From NCBI GenBank assembly GCA_946965045.2, contig OX337230.1, forward strand, positions 868,001 to 932,000: DNA of 64,000 nucleotides. Reading direction: 5' to 3'. Positions 45,007 through 52,713 of the stretch are shown piece by piece. Position numbers and translations under genes: made by a program. This DNA comes from Epithemia pelagica. Taxonomy: Eukaryota > Bacillariophyta > Bacillariophyceae > Surirellales > Surirellaceae. Below the pieces are notes generated by a model that saw only the letters and a list, made by a program, of their open reading frames with translations, did no database searches and was not told the DNA's origin. Position 1 is the stretch's first letter, and each line of letters starts with the position of its first letter.

Positions 45007-45696
45007 TCATCCCACAGCGGCCAAGCATTCGCAACAACAACACAGAACGACACCCACTGCATGAAACAGGCATTGTCCACATTCCGCCACACCCGCACAA
45101 CAGGCCACCGTACTACAGGCATCGTTGCAGCAGGTCGACGACGCCGACGACTGGACCCGTGGATGTGACGGTGGTGGGACCGCCACCGCTGCAACCAATC
45201 CGGCCGTTGCGGCACCTCCGGCTGCCATTCCAACAACTCCAGCTCCACGATGCGGCATGACCATGGGACGAGTGGGTGTCACAATTTGGTCTGGTTCTTT
45301 GGATGCATCGACAGAGATTTCAGATAAACGGGCTGTTTCTTGCAGAGAACCATCCCCAATTATGGCATTGTCGGCTGAACTCGGATTTGTCTGGAACATG
45401 GTGCTGGTGGTGGGTGCTGGTGGTTCGACTGGAATGACCTGCGCTTCTGGAATGGGGCAAGTCGTAGTAGTAGTAGTAGTACTATCAGGCATCTCCTCGC
45501 GGTGTGCTTCCATGGTTCCGAGTGGTACGACGACGGGGGTTGCAGTGGCCCACACATTGGTGGTGGTGAATAACAAGGGGTCGTTGTCGGTGTTGTTGTC
45601 CACTGGAGGAGTCGTCGTCGATTCGGTGGTGCTCCATTCTTCCCTCAATTCATGGTTCGATGACGATCCAAAAGTATTTGTCTCGATAATTGTCAT
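45007..45696 (-). CDS. Cys-rich membrane-tail protein, paralogue B
   Basis: 229 residues from ATG 45696 (MTIIETNTFGSSSNHELREE). Same architecture as paralogue A: a long Thr/Pro-rich acidic lead, a Gly/Ala-rich hydrophobic segment (GVVGMAAGGAATAGLVAAVA), then a Cys-rich tail (CCNDACSTVACCAGVAECGQ, then VGVVLCCCCECLAAVG). Both proteins begin MTI and share TTTTTT and PVEPP/ETAVEP-like fragments. Possible roles include a palmitoylated or metal-binding membrane tail; no function is established. Confidence 0.68.
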   Translation of the reverse strand: MTIIETNTFGSSSNHELREEWSTTESTTTPPVDNNTDNDPLLFTTTNVWATATPVVVPLGTMEAHREEMPDSTTTTTTTCPIPEAQVIPVEPPAPTTSTMFQTNPSSADNAIIGDGSLQETARLSEISVDASKEPDQIVTPTRPMVMPHRGAGVVGMAAGGAATAGLVAAVAVPPPSHPRVQSSASSTCCNDACSTVACCAGVAECGQCLFHAVGVVLCCCCECLAAVG

Positions 45697-45915
45697 GGCG
45701 TGTTGTTGTGGTGGTAGTCGTTCGCCTTGTCCTTGTGTGTGGTCACTGTTAAAGGCTCTATAAACGGCTTTGACCAGGCTGCGGATAAGACCCCCAGAAA
45801 GGACCGAAGTGCGATCTTCATTAGCTATGTAGTCGCGTTTCGCATGGGTTCCATTTCCGCCGCCGTGGGATCATTTTGGTATCTTTCTGTTCGGACTTTG
45901 GAGTTATCGTTGGTG

Positions 45916-45999
<84 letters not shown>

Positions 46000-46055
46000 C
46001 TCCCTCTCTTCAGCAGCGTTCGAATCCTAACTGGTTTGAGCAAGTCATAGTCACC
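45697..46055. promoter_or_regulatory. Divergent promoter with CT microsatellite, Cys-rich B / EngB
   Basis: 359 bp between divergent start codons. It contains a (CT)n tract at 45918-45996 that forms the pyrimidine tract of a candidate 5' UTR intron (GTGAGT at 45913, TTCAG ending at 46013). Confidence 0.55.
45918..45996 (+). repeat. (CT)n microsatellite, about 39 units
   Basis: A pure TC/CT dinucleotide run of about 79 nt, followed by TTGTCTCCCTCTCTTCAG. Confidence 0.97.
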
Positions 46056-48101
46056 ATGTGGAGTTGTCACCGGAGGACGATCCAACGATCGTTCTCGTCG
46101 GCGGCGATCTCTGGTTGTGGTCGATCAACCATACGTACAAGAACCACCAGCATGATGACCTCGACCTTTTGTGCAATGAGGACGACACGACCAATGGTGG
46201 TGCAACTACAACCGATTTTTGCCGTACCCAACCGATCCGCTCTCTACGAGTTTTCCACCCATACCACCAAACGAACAAGCAACAAGGACAAGAACGAAAC
46301 CGAACCAGAACCCGACGAAAATCCGTGGAGGATGCAGCAGGATGAACCCTTGCACAAACAAGAACCCGAAAAGGTCAAGAGCGGTCGTCAATTGTTTCGA
46401 GATCTTCCGGTGCATGCCGAAATTTTGGAACATATTCAAGAGATTGGGGTGGGTCGACAACCCAGTCAAAACAAACGCACCAAATTCAATGCCTTGATTT
46501 CCGATCAAGCTACTGGCGATCGTCGACGACGAGCCAAAGTAGTCGGTGGATTGGGATCGGTGGGAATGCCCCCTCGACCGACGGCACCCCTGGGACGAGA
46601 CAAGCGTCCCGGTGGACCACCACCGTTGGAATCCTCCTCCTCTTCGCAACAGCAGCAGCAACAACAACAAAAGCAAGCCGCCATATCCGAAGCCTTTAAG
46701 CCACCTCGTCCCTTTGGCTCCCGATCCTTTCCGGTACGTGTCGTGGGAGAATTGGCCGATCCCAATCAACCCTTGCCCTTGTTTTTGGATCGGATTCCGC
46801 AAAGCAAATTGCCGCAAGTCGCACTCTGTGGACGATCCAATGTGGGCAAAAGTACCTTGCTCAACTTGCTCTTGTACAGCAATGTCGCCCAAGAACAAGC
46901 GCGGGCTCGTCGAAAGGCCCTCGAGGATTTGCAAAACAAGAAAAAGCGTCGCCGTCGTCACAAGGATGCCTTGTTTCAATTGCCCAAGGGTGTCAAGGCC
47001 ACGACCTCGGACAAACCGGGTGAAACACGACACATTACCTTTTATCAATTGGGAGCGCCCCATCCCACCCTCGCCAAACAAGATTTGCGCATGTTGCTAG
47101 TGGATTTGCCCGGTTATGGCTTTGCCTTTGCCAAATCGCACGAAAAGATTTTATTTCAAGAATTGATGCGTCGCTACTTGACGGGCGATTTGCCCAATCA
47201 AAACAAGACGACCTTGAAACGAATTTTATTCTTGGTCGATGCGCGACATGGCTTTTTACAAGCCGATCGAGAGTTTTTGGATATGATTCAAAGTACCTTG
47301 GTGGCACATGCCACGGCCGCCGTTCAAGCGAACAGTGAAACGGAAATTTTACAAGCCATGGTGGACAACGAATATCGAGAAGATGATGACAACAACAATG
47401 GGAGTTATTTGATGGGTGATGAGGACGATGGGTACGAGCAAGAGGAGGATGGAGATGATTATGAGGAGCAGGAGGAGGGGGAAGAAGAAGAAGGAGAAAC
47501 GGAAGAAGGTTGGGATGGCGAGTTCGTTCCAAAAAGAGGTCGAGCCAAGTCCCGAAACAACAACAACAAGAAGCACTTGTCGTCGTCCCGAAACGAGCGG
47601 CTCCGACAAGAACGCCAAAAGGAAAATCGTCTGAAGAAGCAACAACATCGCAAAATCTTGCAGCAATATCAATTGCCACCCATTCAGTTGGTCTTGACCA
47701 AATGCGATTTGGTCAGTCAAACCGATTTGGCCCGTCGTGTCGTTCAAGTCCGGACCCAACTGTCTCAAGCCTTGGTTCGAGAACCCACCGAAGTCTTGCC
47801 GGTCATGCTCGTAAGTTCACGAACCAACAATGGTGTTTTGGAATTGCAGAAACAATTGGCACAATTGGCCGAAGCCATTGATCCCATTCCACCGCCATCG
47901 GTTCAAAATCAATGGCATGCCCAACCTAGTACCTTGCCCAAAGTTATCACACCGGATGAAAAACGCAAGGCCGATCGCAAAAAACGCAAACAACAAAAAT
48001 CGGCACGTCAAAAGGCCCGCAAACAAAAGGAGCAATTGCTAGAAGTTCCGCACGGTCGAACGGGACGTGGTATACGAAATCGGGTCAAACGATGGATGTA
48101 G
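46056..48101 (+). CDS. EngB/YihA-type GTPase with a large acidic insertion
   Basis: 681 residues from ATG 46056 (MWSCHRRTIQRSFSSAAISG), a start with the Arg/Ser-rich look of a mitochondrial presequence. The GTPase shows G1 GRSNVGKST (about 257), SDKPGETRHITFY with the G2 Thr, G3 DLPGYGFA (about 350), G4 TKCDL (about 547) and a late SSRTNNGV (G5). Bacterial EngB is about 200 residues and helps assemble the large ribosomal subunit; an organellar ribosome role is the natural inference. Unlike it, this protein has a 200-residue N-terminal extension with a Gln run, a Lys/Arg insert after G1, a roughly 100-residue acidic/basic insert between G3 and G4 (EQEEGEEEEGETEEG) and a basic C-terminal tail. 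It could be mitochondrial or plastid. Confidence 0.86.
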   Translation: MWSCHRRTIQRSFSSAAISGCGRSTIRTRTTSMMTSTFCAMRTTRPMVVQLQPIFAVPNRSALYEFSTHTTKRTSNKDKNETEPEPDENPWRMQQDEPLHKQEPEKVKSGRQLFRDLPVHAEILEHIQEIGVGRQPSQNKRTKFNALISDQATGDRRRRAKVVGGLGSVGMPPRPTAPLGRDKRPGGPPPLESSSSSQQQQQQQQKQAAISEAFKPPRPFGSRSFPVRVVGELADPNQPLPLFLDRIPQSKLPQVALCGRSNVGKSTLLNLLLYSNVAQEQARARRKALEDLQNKKKRRRRHKDALFQLPKGVKATTSDKPGETRHITFYQLGAPHPTLAKQDLRMLLVDLPGYGFAFAKSHEKILFQELMRRYLTGDLPNQNKTTLKRILFLVDARHGFLQADREFLDMIQSTLVAHATAAVQANSETEILQAMVDNEYREDDDNNNGSYLMGDEDDGYEQEEDGDDYEEQEEGEEEEGETEEGWDGEFVPKRGRAKSRNNNNKKHLSSSRNERLRQERQKENRLKKQQHRKILQQYQLPPIQLVLTKCDLVSQTDLARRVVQVRTQLSQALVREPTEVLPVMLVSSRTNNGVLELQKQLAQLAEAIDPIPPPSVQNQWHAQPSTLPKVITPDEKRKADRKKRKQQKSARQKARKQKEQLLEVPHGRTGRGIRNRVKRWM

Positions 48102-48582
48102 CAGTAGTGTACTTTGTGACCGAGAAAACGATTGGAATTTACTCTTCTACTCCTAACTACCTACCTATCTACCGAGATACTCACAGAGTCCTGGTATCCA
48201 AAGAAAAGGCTTTCTATAACGATATGGTTATGGTTCAGGACATTTGTGATTCGGGGTTTTAGAGTCCATTTGCAGGTCGAACCTCATTCTTCTGCCTAGA
48301 GGAGTAGGTAGTTGTAGAGAGACTGGAGTGCCCCTCTCTAGCTAGAGCTATTAGCGGCCCTTGCCCTTTTATGTAGGAGTATAGATAGTTTTCCCCGTAC
48401 ACATTTCAGCGTGCCGGTCCGCGTGCAAGACCAAACTGCAATCTTCCGCGGAGAATACATAGAGCAGATGTAGGAAAGACATACGTGAGAACGATCTACC
48501 AAAGATACCACCCCCAAGGTTGCCGTCTCTCTGTTCTCACAAAATCAGAAACCAGCAAATCCAAACAACAACTTCCAACAAC
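48102..48582. other. Upstream flank of the tandem array
   Basis: From about 48330 it is a diverged version of the spacers before copies 2 and 3 (shared CTAGAGCTAT, GGTCCGCGTGCAAGACCAAA and GAATACATAGAGCAGATG). Dense TACTCCTAACTACCTACCT-like motifs lie at 48150-48180 and 48296-48310. Confidence 0.6.
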
Positions 48583-49452
48583 ATGTCGACTACTTTTGAA
48601 ACCTCCAGTGCTTCCTTCCAACCAGAAAAAACCGCAAAGGACACTATTGCATCCTCTTCATCGCGCGACGCAACAGCAGATCTCGTTGAAAACATTCGAA
48701 ACTTCTTATCGCTCTTTGATGGGTCTGAGTTTGTTCATGACAAATTGTATGCAGCGTTTGAGAAGGTGTTTGACAAGGATGTAAGCGTGACGACTTTTAA
48801 ACCTACAAGTACAGTTGAAGAACATCGACACGACGAGAACAGAGTCACCCTTGACTTTCAGACCTTCTACGAGCAAGTTATTTCAGCATATGCTAAGATG
48901 CGCGTCCGAATCGAAGATGTATTGATTCATGTGCCAGGCGAGGGAGCGGTTGAATACTCTTTCTGCGGGAACCAAAAAGGACATGGAGTCACCGTTCATA
49001 TTTCCGCACGCACGCTGAATGGAAAGATTATTCGCACCGAACAAAAAAGAAATTCGTATGCTGCTATTGAGAATTTCAAGCATCTGGTGAGCCTTTACGA
49101 TGGTTCCAAGTCGTACAACCGCCATGAATGTTACACTGCATTTACCGCAGCATTTAACAAAGACGTTGTTGCCCTTTCATACATCGCCGGAACGGGGATT
49201 GATGATTTGGGTGACGCTTCCAAACGCACTACTTTTAACTTTGAGGAGATGTTTGAGAACTTATCCAGGTGGGCGGAGATGATCGATGGCCCTGTTCGAG
49301 CTGTTTATGTCAAGGCTCTTGAAGAAGGCATGTTTGAATACTCGTTACAGGGAAGTTATAAAGGACGTCTATTGACGACTCAAAGCAAGGCATCGACACA
49401 TAATGGAAAGATTGTGTACATTGAGACAAAGACAATCGAACAAGACTCTTAA
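48583..49452 (+). CDS. Tandem NTF2-like repeat protein, copy 1
   Basis: 289 residues from ATG 48583, no intron. Two similar halves follow a Ser/Thr-rich lead: (1) about 28-150, VENIRNFLSLFDGSEFVHDK ... LDFQTFYEQVISAYAKM ... ISARTLNGKIIRTE; (2) about 160-285, AIENFKHLVSLYDGSKSYNR ... FNFEEMFENLSRWAEMID ... STHNGKIVYIET. The order (helix, F.DG, helix, then strands ending in NGKI) resembles SnoaL/NTF2-like alpha+beta barrels; this is fold inference only. Copy-specific residues are Asp in HRHDENRV and Val-Val in NKDVVALSY. There is no targeting signal. Function unknown. Confidence 0.82.
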   Translation: MSTTFETSSASFQPEKTAKDTIASSSSRDATADLVENIRNFLSLFDGSEFVHDKLYAAFEKVFDKDVSVTTFKPTSTVEEHRHDENRVTLDFQTFYEQVISAYAKMRVRIEDVLIHVPGEGAVEYSFCGNQKGHGVTVHISARTLNGKIIRTEQKRNSYAAIENFKHLVSLYDGSKSYNRHECYTAFTAAFNKDVVALSYIAGTGIDDLGDASKRTTFNFEEMFENLSRWAEMIDGPVRAVYVKALEEGMFEYSLQGSYKGRLLTTQSKASTHNGKIVYIETKTIEQDS

Positions 49453-50077
49453 GAAGAATGCCCGATAAAATTAATAAGACGACCTAGCAGATTCAGGCAA
49501 TACATGAGTACAATAGTTTGCCGTCCATGAGGGACGAAGCAAATCGTATTTCTCTTAGGCACAAACATTGCCATTCGCCTCTACTCCTCATTTTCTGCGG
49601 AGTCATTGTTTTTTCTAGATAGGTAGTTCGTAACTCGTAACTCCCTGAAACCACTTTGGGGTAGCAATTAGCAATTGTTGAGTTTGACATTCTGTTTGTT
49701 AACTACCTAGACGATTCTTTGTTGGTTGGTTCTTCAGTTTGTTTGGTATTGTACGGTCCTTTTTAGACCCATTCCGTTTAGACCGTTTTGCCAAACACAA
49801 TGCGTCGGCCCATCTACGTAGCTAGATACCAACTCTATCTACCTCTACTAGAGCTATCGCAAGGGGTCCTTTTACTCTGCGCATAACATATTCCCCTGCA
49901 AGATTCTCTTCGCCGTGTTCTATGCAATATCCCGGTCCGCGTGCAAGACCAAACTTCACCAGTTTGCCAGAATACATAGAGCAGATGCAGGAAAGACATC
50001 CGCGAGAACGATCTACCTCGAAGTCTTGCTCTCACAAAATCAGAAACTAGCAAATCCAAACAACAACTTCCAACAAC
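49453..50077. other. Array spacer 1, with EMC1 3'-end remnant
   Basis: Holds the 3' flank of copy 1 and the promoter of copy 2. Bases 49781-49805 match the last codons of EMC1 (52732-52756) exactly over 25 nt, in the same orientation. Confidence 0.8.
49781..49805 (-). pseudogene. EMC1 C-terminal fragment in spacer 1
   Basis: On the minus strand it reads RIVFGKTV, then a stop, matching the RIVFGKTVKKGWV end of EMC1. A 1-kb-plus unit must have carried it here by duplication. Confidence 0.78.
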
Positions 50078-50947
50078 ATGTCGACTACTTTTGAAACCTC
50101 CAGTGCTTCCTTCCAACCAGAAAAAACCGCAAAGGACACTATTGCATCCTCTTCATCGCGCGACGCAACAGCAGATCTCGTTGAAAACATTCGAAACTTC
50201 TTATCGCTCTTTGATGGGTCTGAGTTTGTTCATGACAAATTGTATGCAGCGTTTGAGAAGGTGTTTGACAAGGATGTAAGCGTGACGACTTTTAAACCTA
50301 CAAGTACAGTTGAAGAACATCGACACAACGAGAACAGAGTCACCCTTGACTTTCAGACCTTCTACGAGCAAGTTATTTCAGCATATGCTAAGATGCGCGT
50401 CCGAATCGAAGATGTATTGATTCATGTGCCAGGCGAGGGAGCGGTTGAATACTCTTTCTGCGGGAACCAAAAAGGACATGGAGTCACCGTTCATATTTCC
50501 GCACGCACGCTGAATGGAAAGATTATTCGCACCGAACAAAAAAGAAATTCGTATGCTGCTATTGAGAATTTCAAGCATCTGGTGAGCCTTTACGATGGTT
50601 CCAAGTCGTACAACCGCCATGAATGTTACACTGCATTTACCGCAGCATTTAACAAAGACGCTGTTGCCCTTTCATACATCGCCGGAACGGGGATTGATGA
50701 TTTGGGTGACGCTTCCAAACGCACTACTTTTAACTTTGAGGAGATGTTTGAGAACTTATCCAGGTGGGCGGAGATGATCGATGGCCCTGTTCGAGCTGTT
50801 TATGTCAAGGCTCTTGAAGAAGGCATGTTTGAATACTCGTTACAGGGAAGTTATAAAGGACGTCTATTGACGACTCAAAGCAAGGCATCGACACATAATG
50901 GAAAGATTGTGTACATTGAGACAAAGACAATCGAACAAGACTCTTAA
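50078..50947 (+). CDS. Tandem NTF2-like repeat protein, copy 2
   Basis: 289 residues, same two-half architecture as copy 1. It differs from copy 1 by Asn in HRHNENRV and Ala in NKDAVALSY. The promoter (49807-50077) and 3' flank are essentially identical to those around copy 3's start and copy 1's end, so the copies are probably expressed alike. Confidence 0.82.
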   Translation: MSTTFETSSASFQPEKTAKDTIASSSSRDATADLVENIRNFLSLFDGSEFVHDKLYAAFEKVFDKDVSVTTFKPTSTVEEHRHNENRVTLDFQTFYEQVISAYAKMRVRIEDVLIHVPGEGAVEYSFCGNQKGHGVTVHISARTLNGKIIRTEQKRNSYAAIENFKHLVSLYDGSKSYNRHECYTAFTAAFNKDAVALSYIAGTGIDDLGDASKRTTFNFEEMFENLSRWAEMIDGPVRAVYVKALEEGMFEYSLQGSYKGRLLTTQSKASTHNGKIVYIETKTIEQDS

Positions 50948-51572
50948 GAAGAATGCCCGATAAAATTAATAAGACGACCTAGCAGATTCAGGCAATACAT
51001 GAGTACAATAGTTTGCCGTCCATGAGGGACGAAGCAAATCGTATTTCTCTTAGGCACAAACATTGCCATTCGCCTCTACTCCTCATTTTCTGCGGAGTCA
51101 TTGTTTTTTCTAGATAGGTAGTTCGTAACTCGTAACTCCCTGAAACCACTTTGGGGTAGCAATTAGCAATTGTTGAGTTTGACATTCTGTTTGTTAACTA
51201 CCTAGACGATTCTTTGTTGGTTGGTTCTTCAGTTTGTTTGGTATTGTACGGTCCTTTTTAGACCCATTCCGTTTAGACCGTTTTGCCAAACACAATGCGT
51301 CGGCCCATCTACGTAGCTAGATACCAACTCTATCTACCTCTACTAGAGCTGTCGCAAGGGGTCCTTTTACTCTGCGCATAACATATTCCCCTGCAAGATT
51401 CTCTTCGCCGTGTTCTATGCAATATCCCGGTCCGCGTGCAAGACCAAACTTCACCAGTTTGCCAGAATACATAGAGCAGATGCAGGAAAGACATCCGCGA
51501 GAACGATCTACCTCGAAGTCTTGCTCTCACAAATTCAGAAACCAGCAAATCCAAACAACAACTTCCAACAAC
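50948..51572. other. Array spacer 2, with EMC1 3'-end remnant
   Basis: Nearly identical to spacer 1, including the EMC1-derived 25-mer at 51276-51300. Confidence 0.8.
51276..51300 (-). pseudogene. EMC1 C-terminal fragment in spacer 2
   Basis: Same 25-nt match to 52732-52756 as in spacer 1, 1495 bp further on. Confidence 0.78.
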
Positions 51573-52442
51573 ATGTCGACTACTTTTGAAACCTCCAGTG
51601 CATCCTTCCAACCGGAAAAAACCGCAAAGGACACTATTGCATCCTCTTCATCGCGCGACGCAACAGCAGATCTCGTTGAAAACATTCGAAACTTCTTATC
51701 GCTCTTTGATGGGTCTGAGTTTGTTCATGACAAATTGTATGCAGCGTTTGAGAAGGTGTTTGACAAGGATGTAAGCGTGACGACTTTTAAACCTACAAGT
51801 ACAGTTGAAGAACATCGACACAACGAGAACAGAGTCACCCTTGACTTTCAGACCTTCTACGAGCAAGTTATTTCAGCATATGCTAAGATGCGCGTCCGAA
51901 TCGAAGATGTATTGATTCATGTGCCAGGCGAGGGAGCGGTTGAATACTCTTTCTGCGGGAACCAAAAAGGACATGGAGTCACCGTTCATATTTCCGCACG
52001 CACGCTGAATGGAAAGATTATTCGCACCGAACAAAAAAGAAATTCGTATGCTGCTATTGAGAATTTCAAGCATCTGGTGAGCCTTTACGATGGTTCCAAG
52101 TCGTACAACCGCCATGAATGTTACACTGCATTTACCGCAGCATTTAACAAAGACGTTCTTGCCCTTTCATACATCGCCGGAACGGGGATTGATGATTTGG
52201 GTGACGCTTCCAAACGCACTACTTTTAACTTTGAGGAGATGTTTGAGAACTTATCCAGGTGGGCGGAGATGATCGATGGCCCTGTTCGAGCTGTTTATGT
52301 CAAGGCTCTTGAAGAAGGCATGTTTGAATACTCGTTACAGGGAAGTTATAAAGGACGTCTATTGACGACTCAAAGCAAGGCATCGACACATAATGGAAAG
52401 ATTGTGTACATTGAGACAAAGACAATCGAACAAGACTCTTAA
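51573..52442 (+). CDS. Tandem NTF2-like repeat protein, copy 3
   Basis: 289 residues. Shares Asn in HRHNENRV with copy 2, and has Leu in NKDVLALSY. Two silent changes lie near its start (GCATCC, CCGGAA). The frame is open upstream to 51417, but the first 52 codons of that frame are noncoding leader in the other copies, so ATG 51573 is chosen. The 3' flank diverges from the other copies within about 30 bases of the stop and runs into the EMC1 3' end. Confidence 0.82.
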   Translation: MSTTFETSSASFQPEKTAKDTIASSSSRDATADLVENIRNFLSLFDGSEFVHDKLYAAFEKVFDKDVSVTTFKPTSTVEEHRHNENRVTLDFQTFYEQVISAYAKMRVRIEDVLIHVPGEGAVEYSFCGNQKGHGVTVHISARTLNGKIIRTEQKRNSYAAIENFKHLVSLYDGSKSYNRHECYTAFTAAFNKDVLALSYIAGTGIDDLGDASKRTTFNFEEMFENLSRWAEMIDGPVRAVYVKALEEGMFEYSLQGSYKGRLLTTQSKASTHNGKIVYIETKTIEQDS

Positions 52443-52713
52443 GAAGAATGCCCGATAAAATTAATAAGGTCACCTTGCAGCTACAGGCAATACATGAGTA
52501 CAATAGTTTGCCGTCCATGAGGGACGAAGCAATTTGGATTCCTCTGAGGAACAAACATTGTCATTCTCCTCCAATCCTCAGTTTTTTGTGGAGTCAACAT
52601 TCGTAACTAAAACTACTTTGGTCGTAGCAATTGCTGAGCTTGACATTCTATTTGTTAATTGGTTGCTTCTTGGGATTGTTTGGTTTCGGATTGTCTGGTT
52701 CTGTATGGTCATT

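Larger units (their letters stand above)
48583..52442 (+). repeat. Tandem array of three gene copies, period 1495 bp
   Basis: Start codons at 48583, 50078 and 51573 are exactly 1495 bp apart. The three genes and the two internal spacers are almost identical. I found three amino-acid differences and very few silent ones. The outer flanks (before 48583 and after 52470) are clearly diverged relatives of the internal spacers. Confidence 0.95.

Noticed and set aside
46011-46034. GTTCGAATCC, a tRNA B-box look-alike
   Set aside because: No acceptor stem or anticodon arm can be formed; the upstream sequence is the CT microsatellite.
48883-49125. Minus-strand ORFs repeated in each array copy
   Set aside because: They are shadows of the plus-strand genes and recur only because the array repeats.
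51417-51572. 52-codon N-terminal extension of array copy 3
   Set aside because: The same sequence upstream of copies 1 and 2 is not an open leader in frame, and all three share the ATG context at the internal start.
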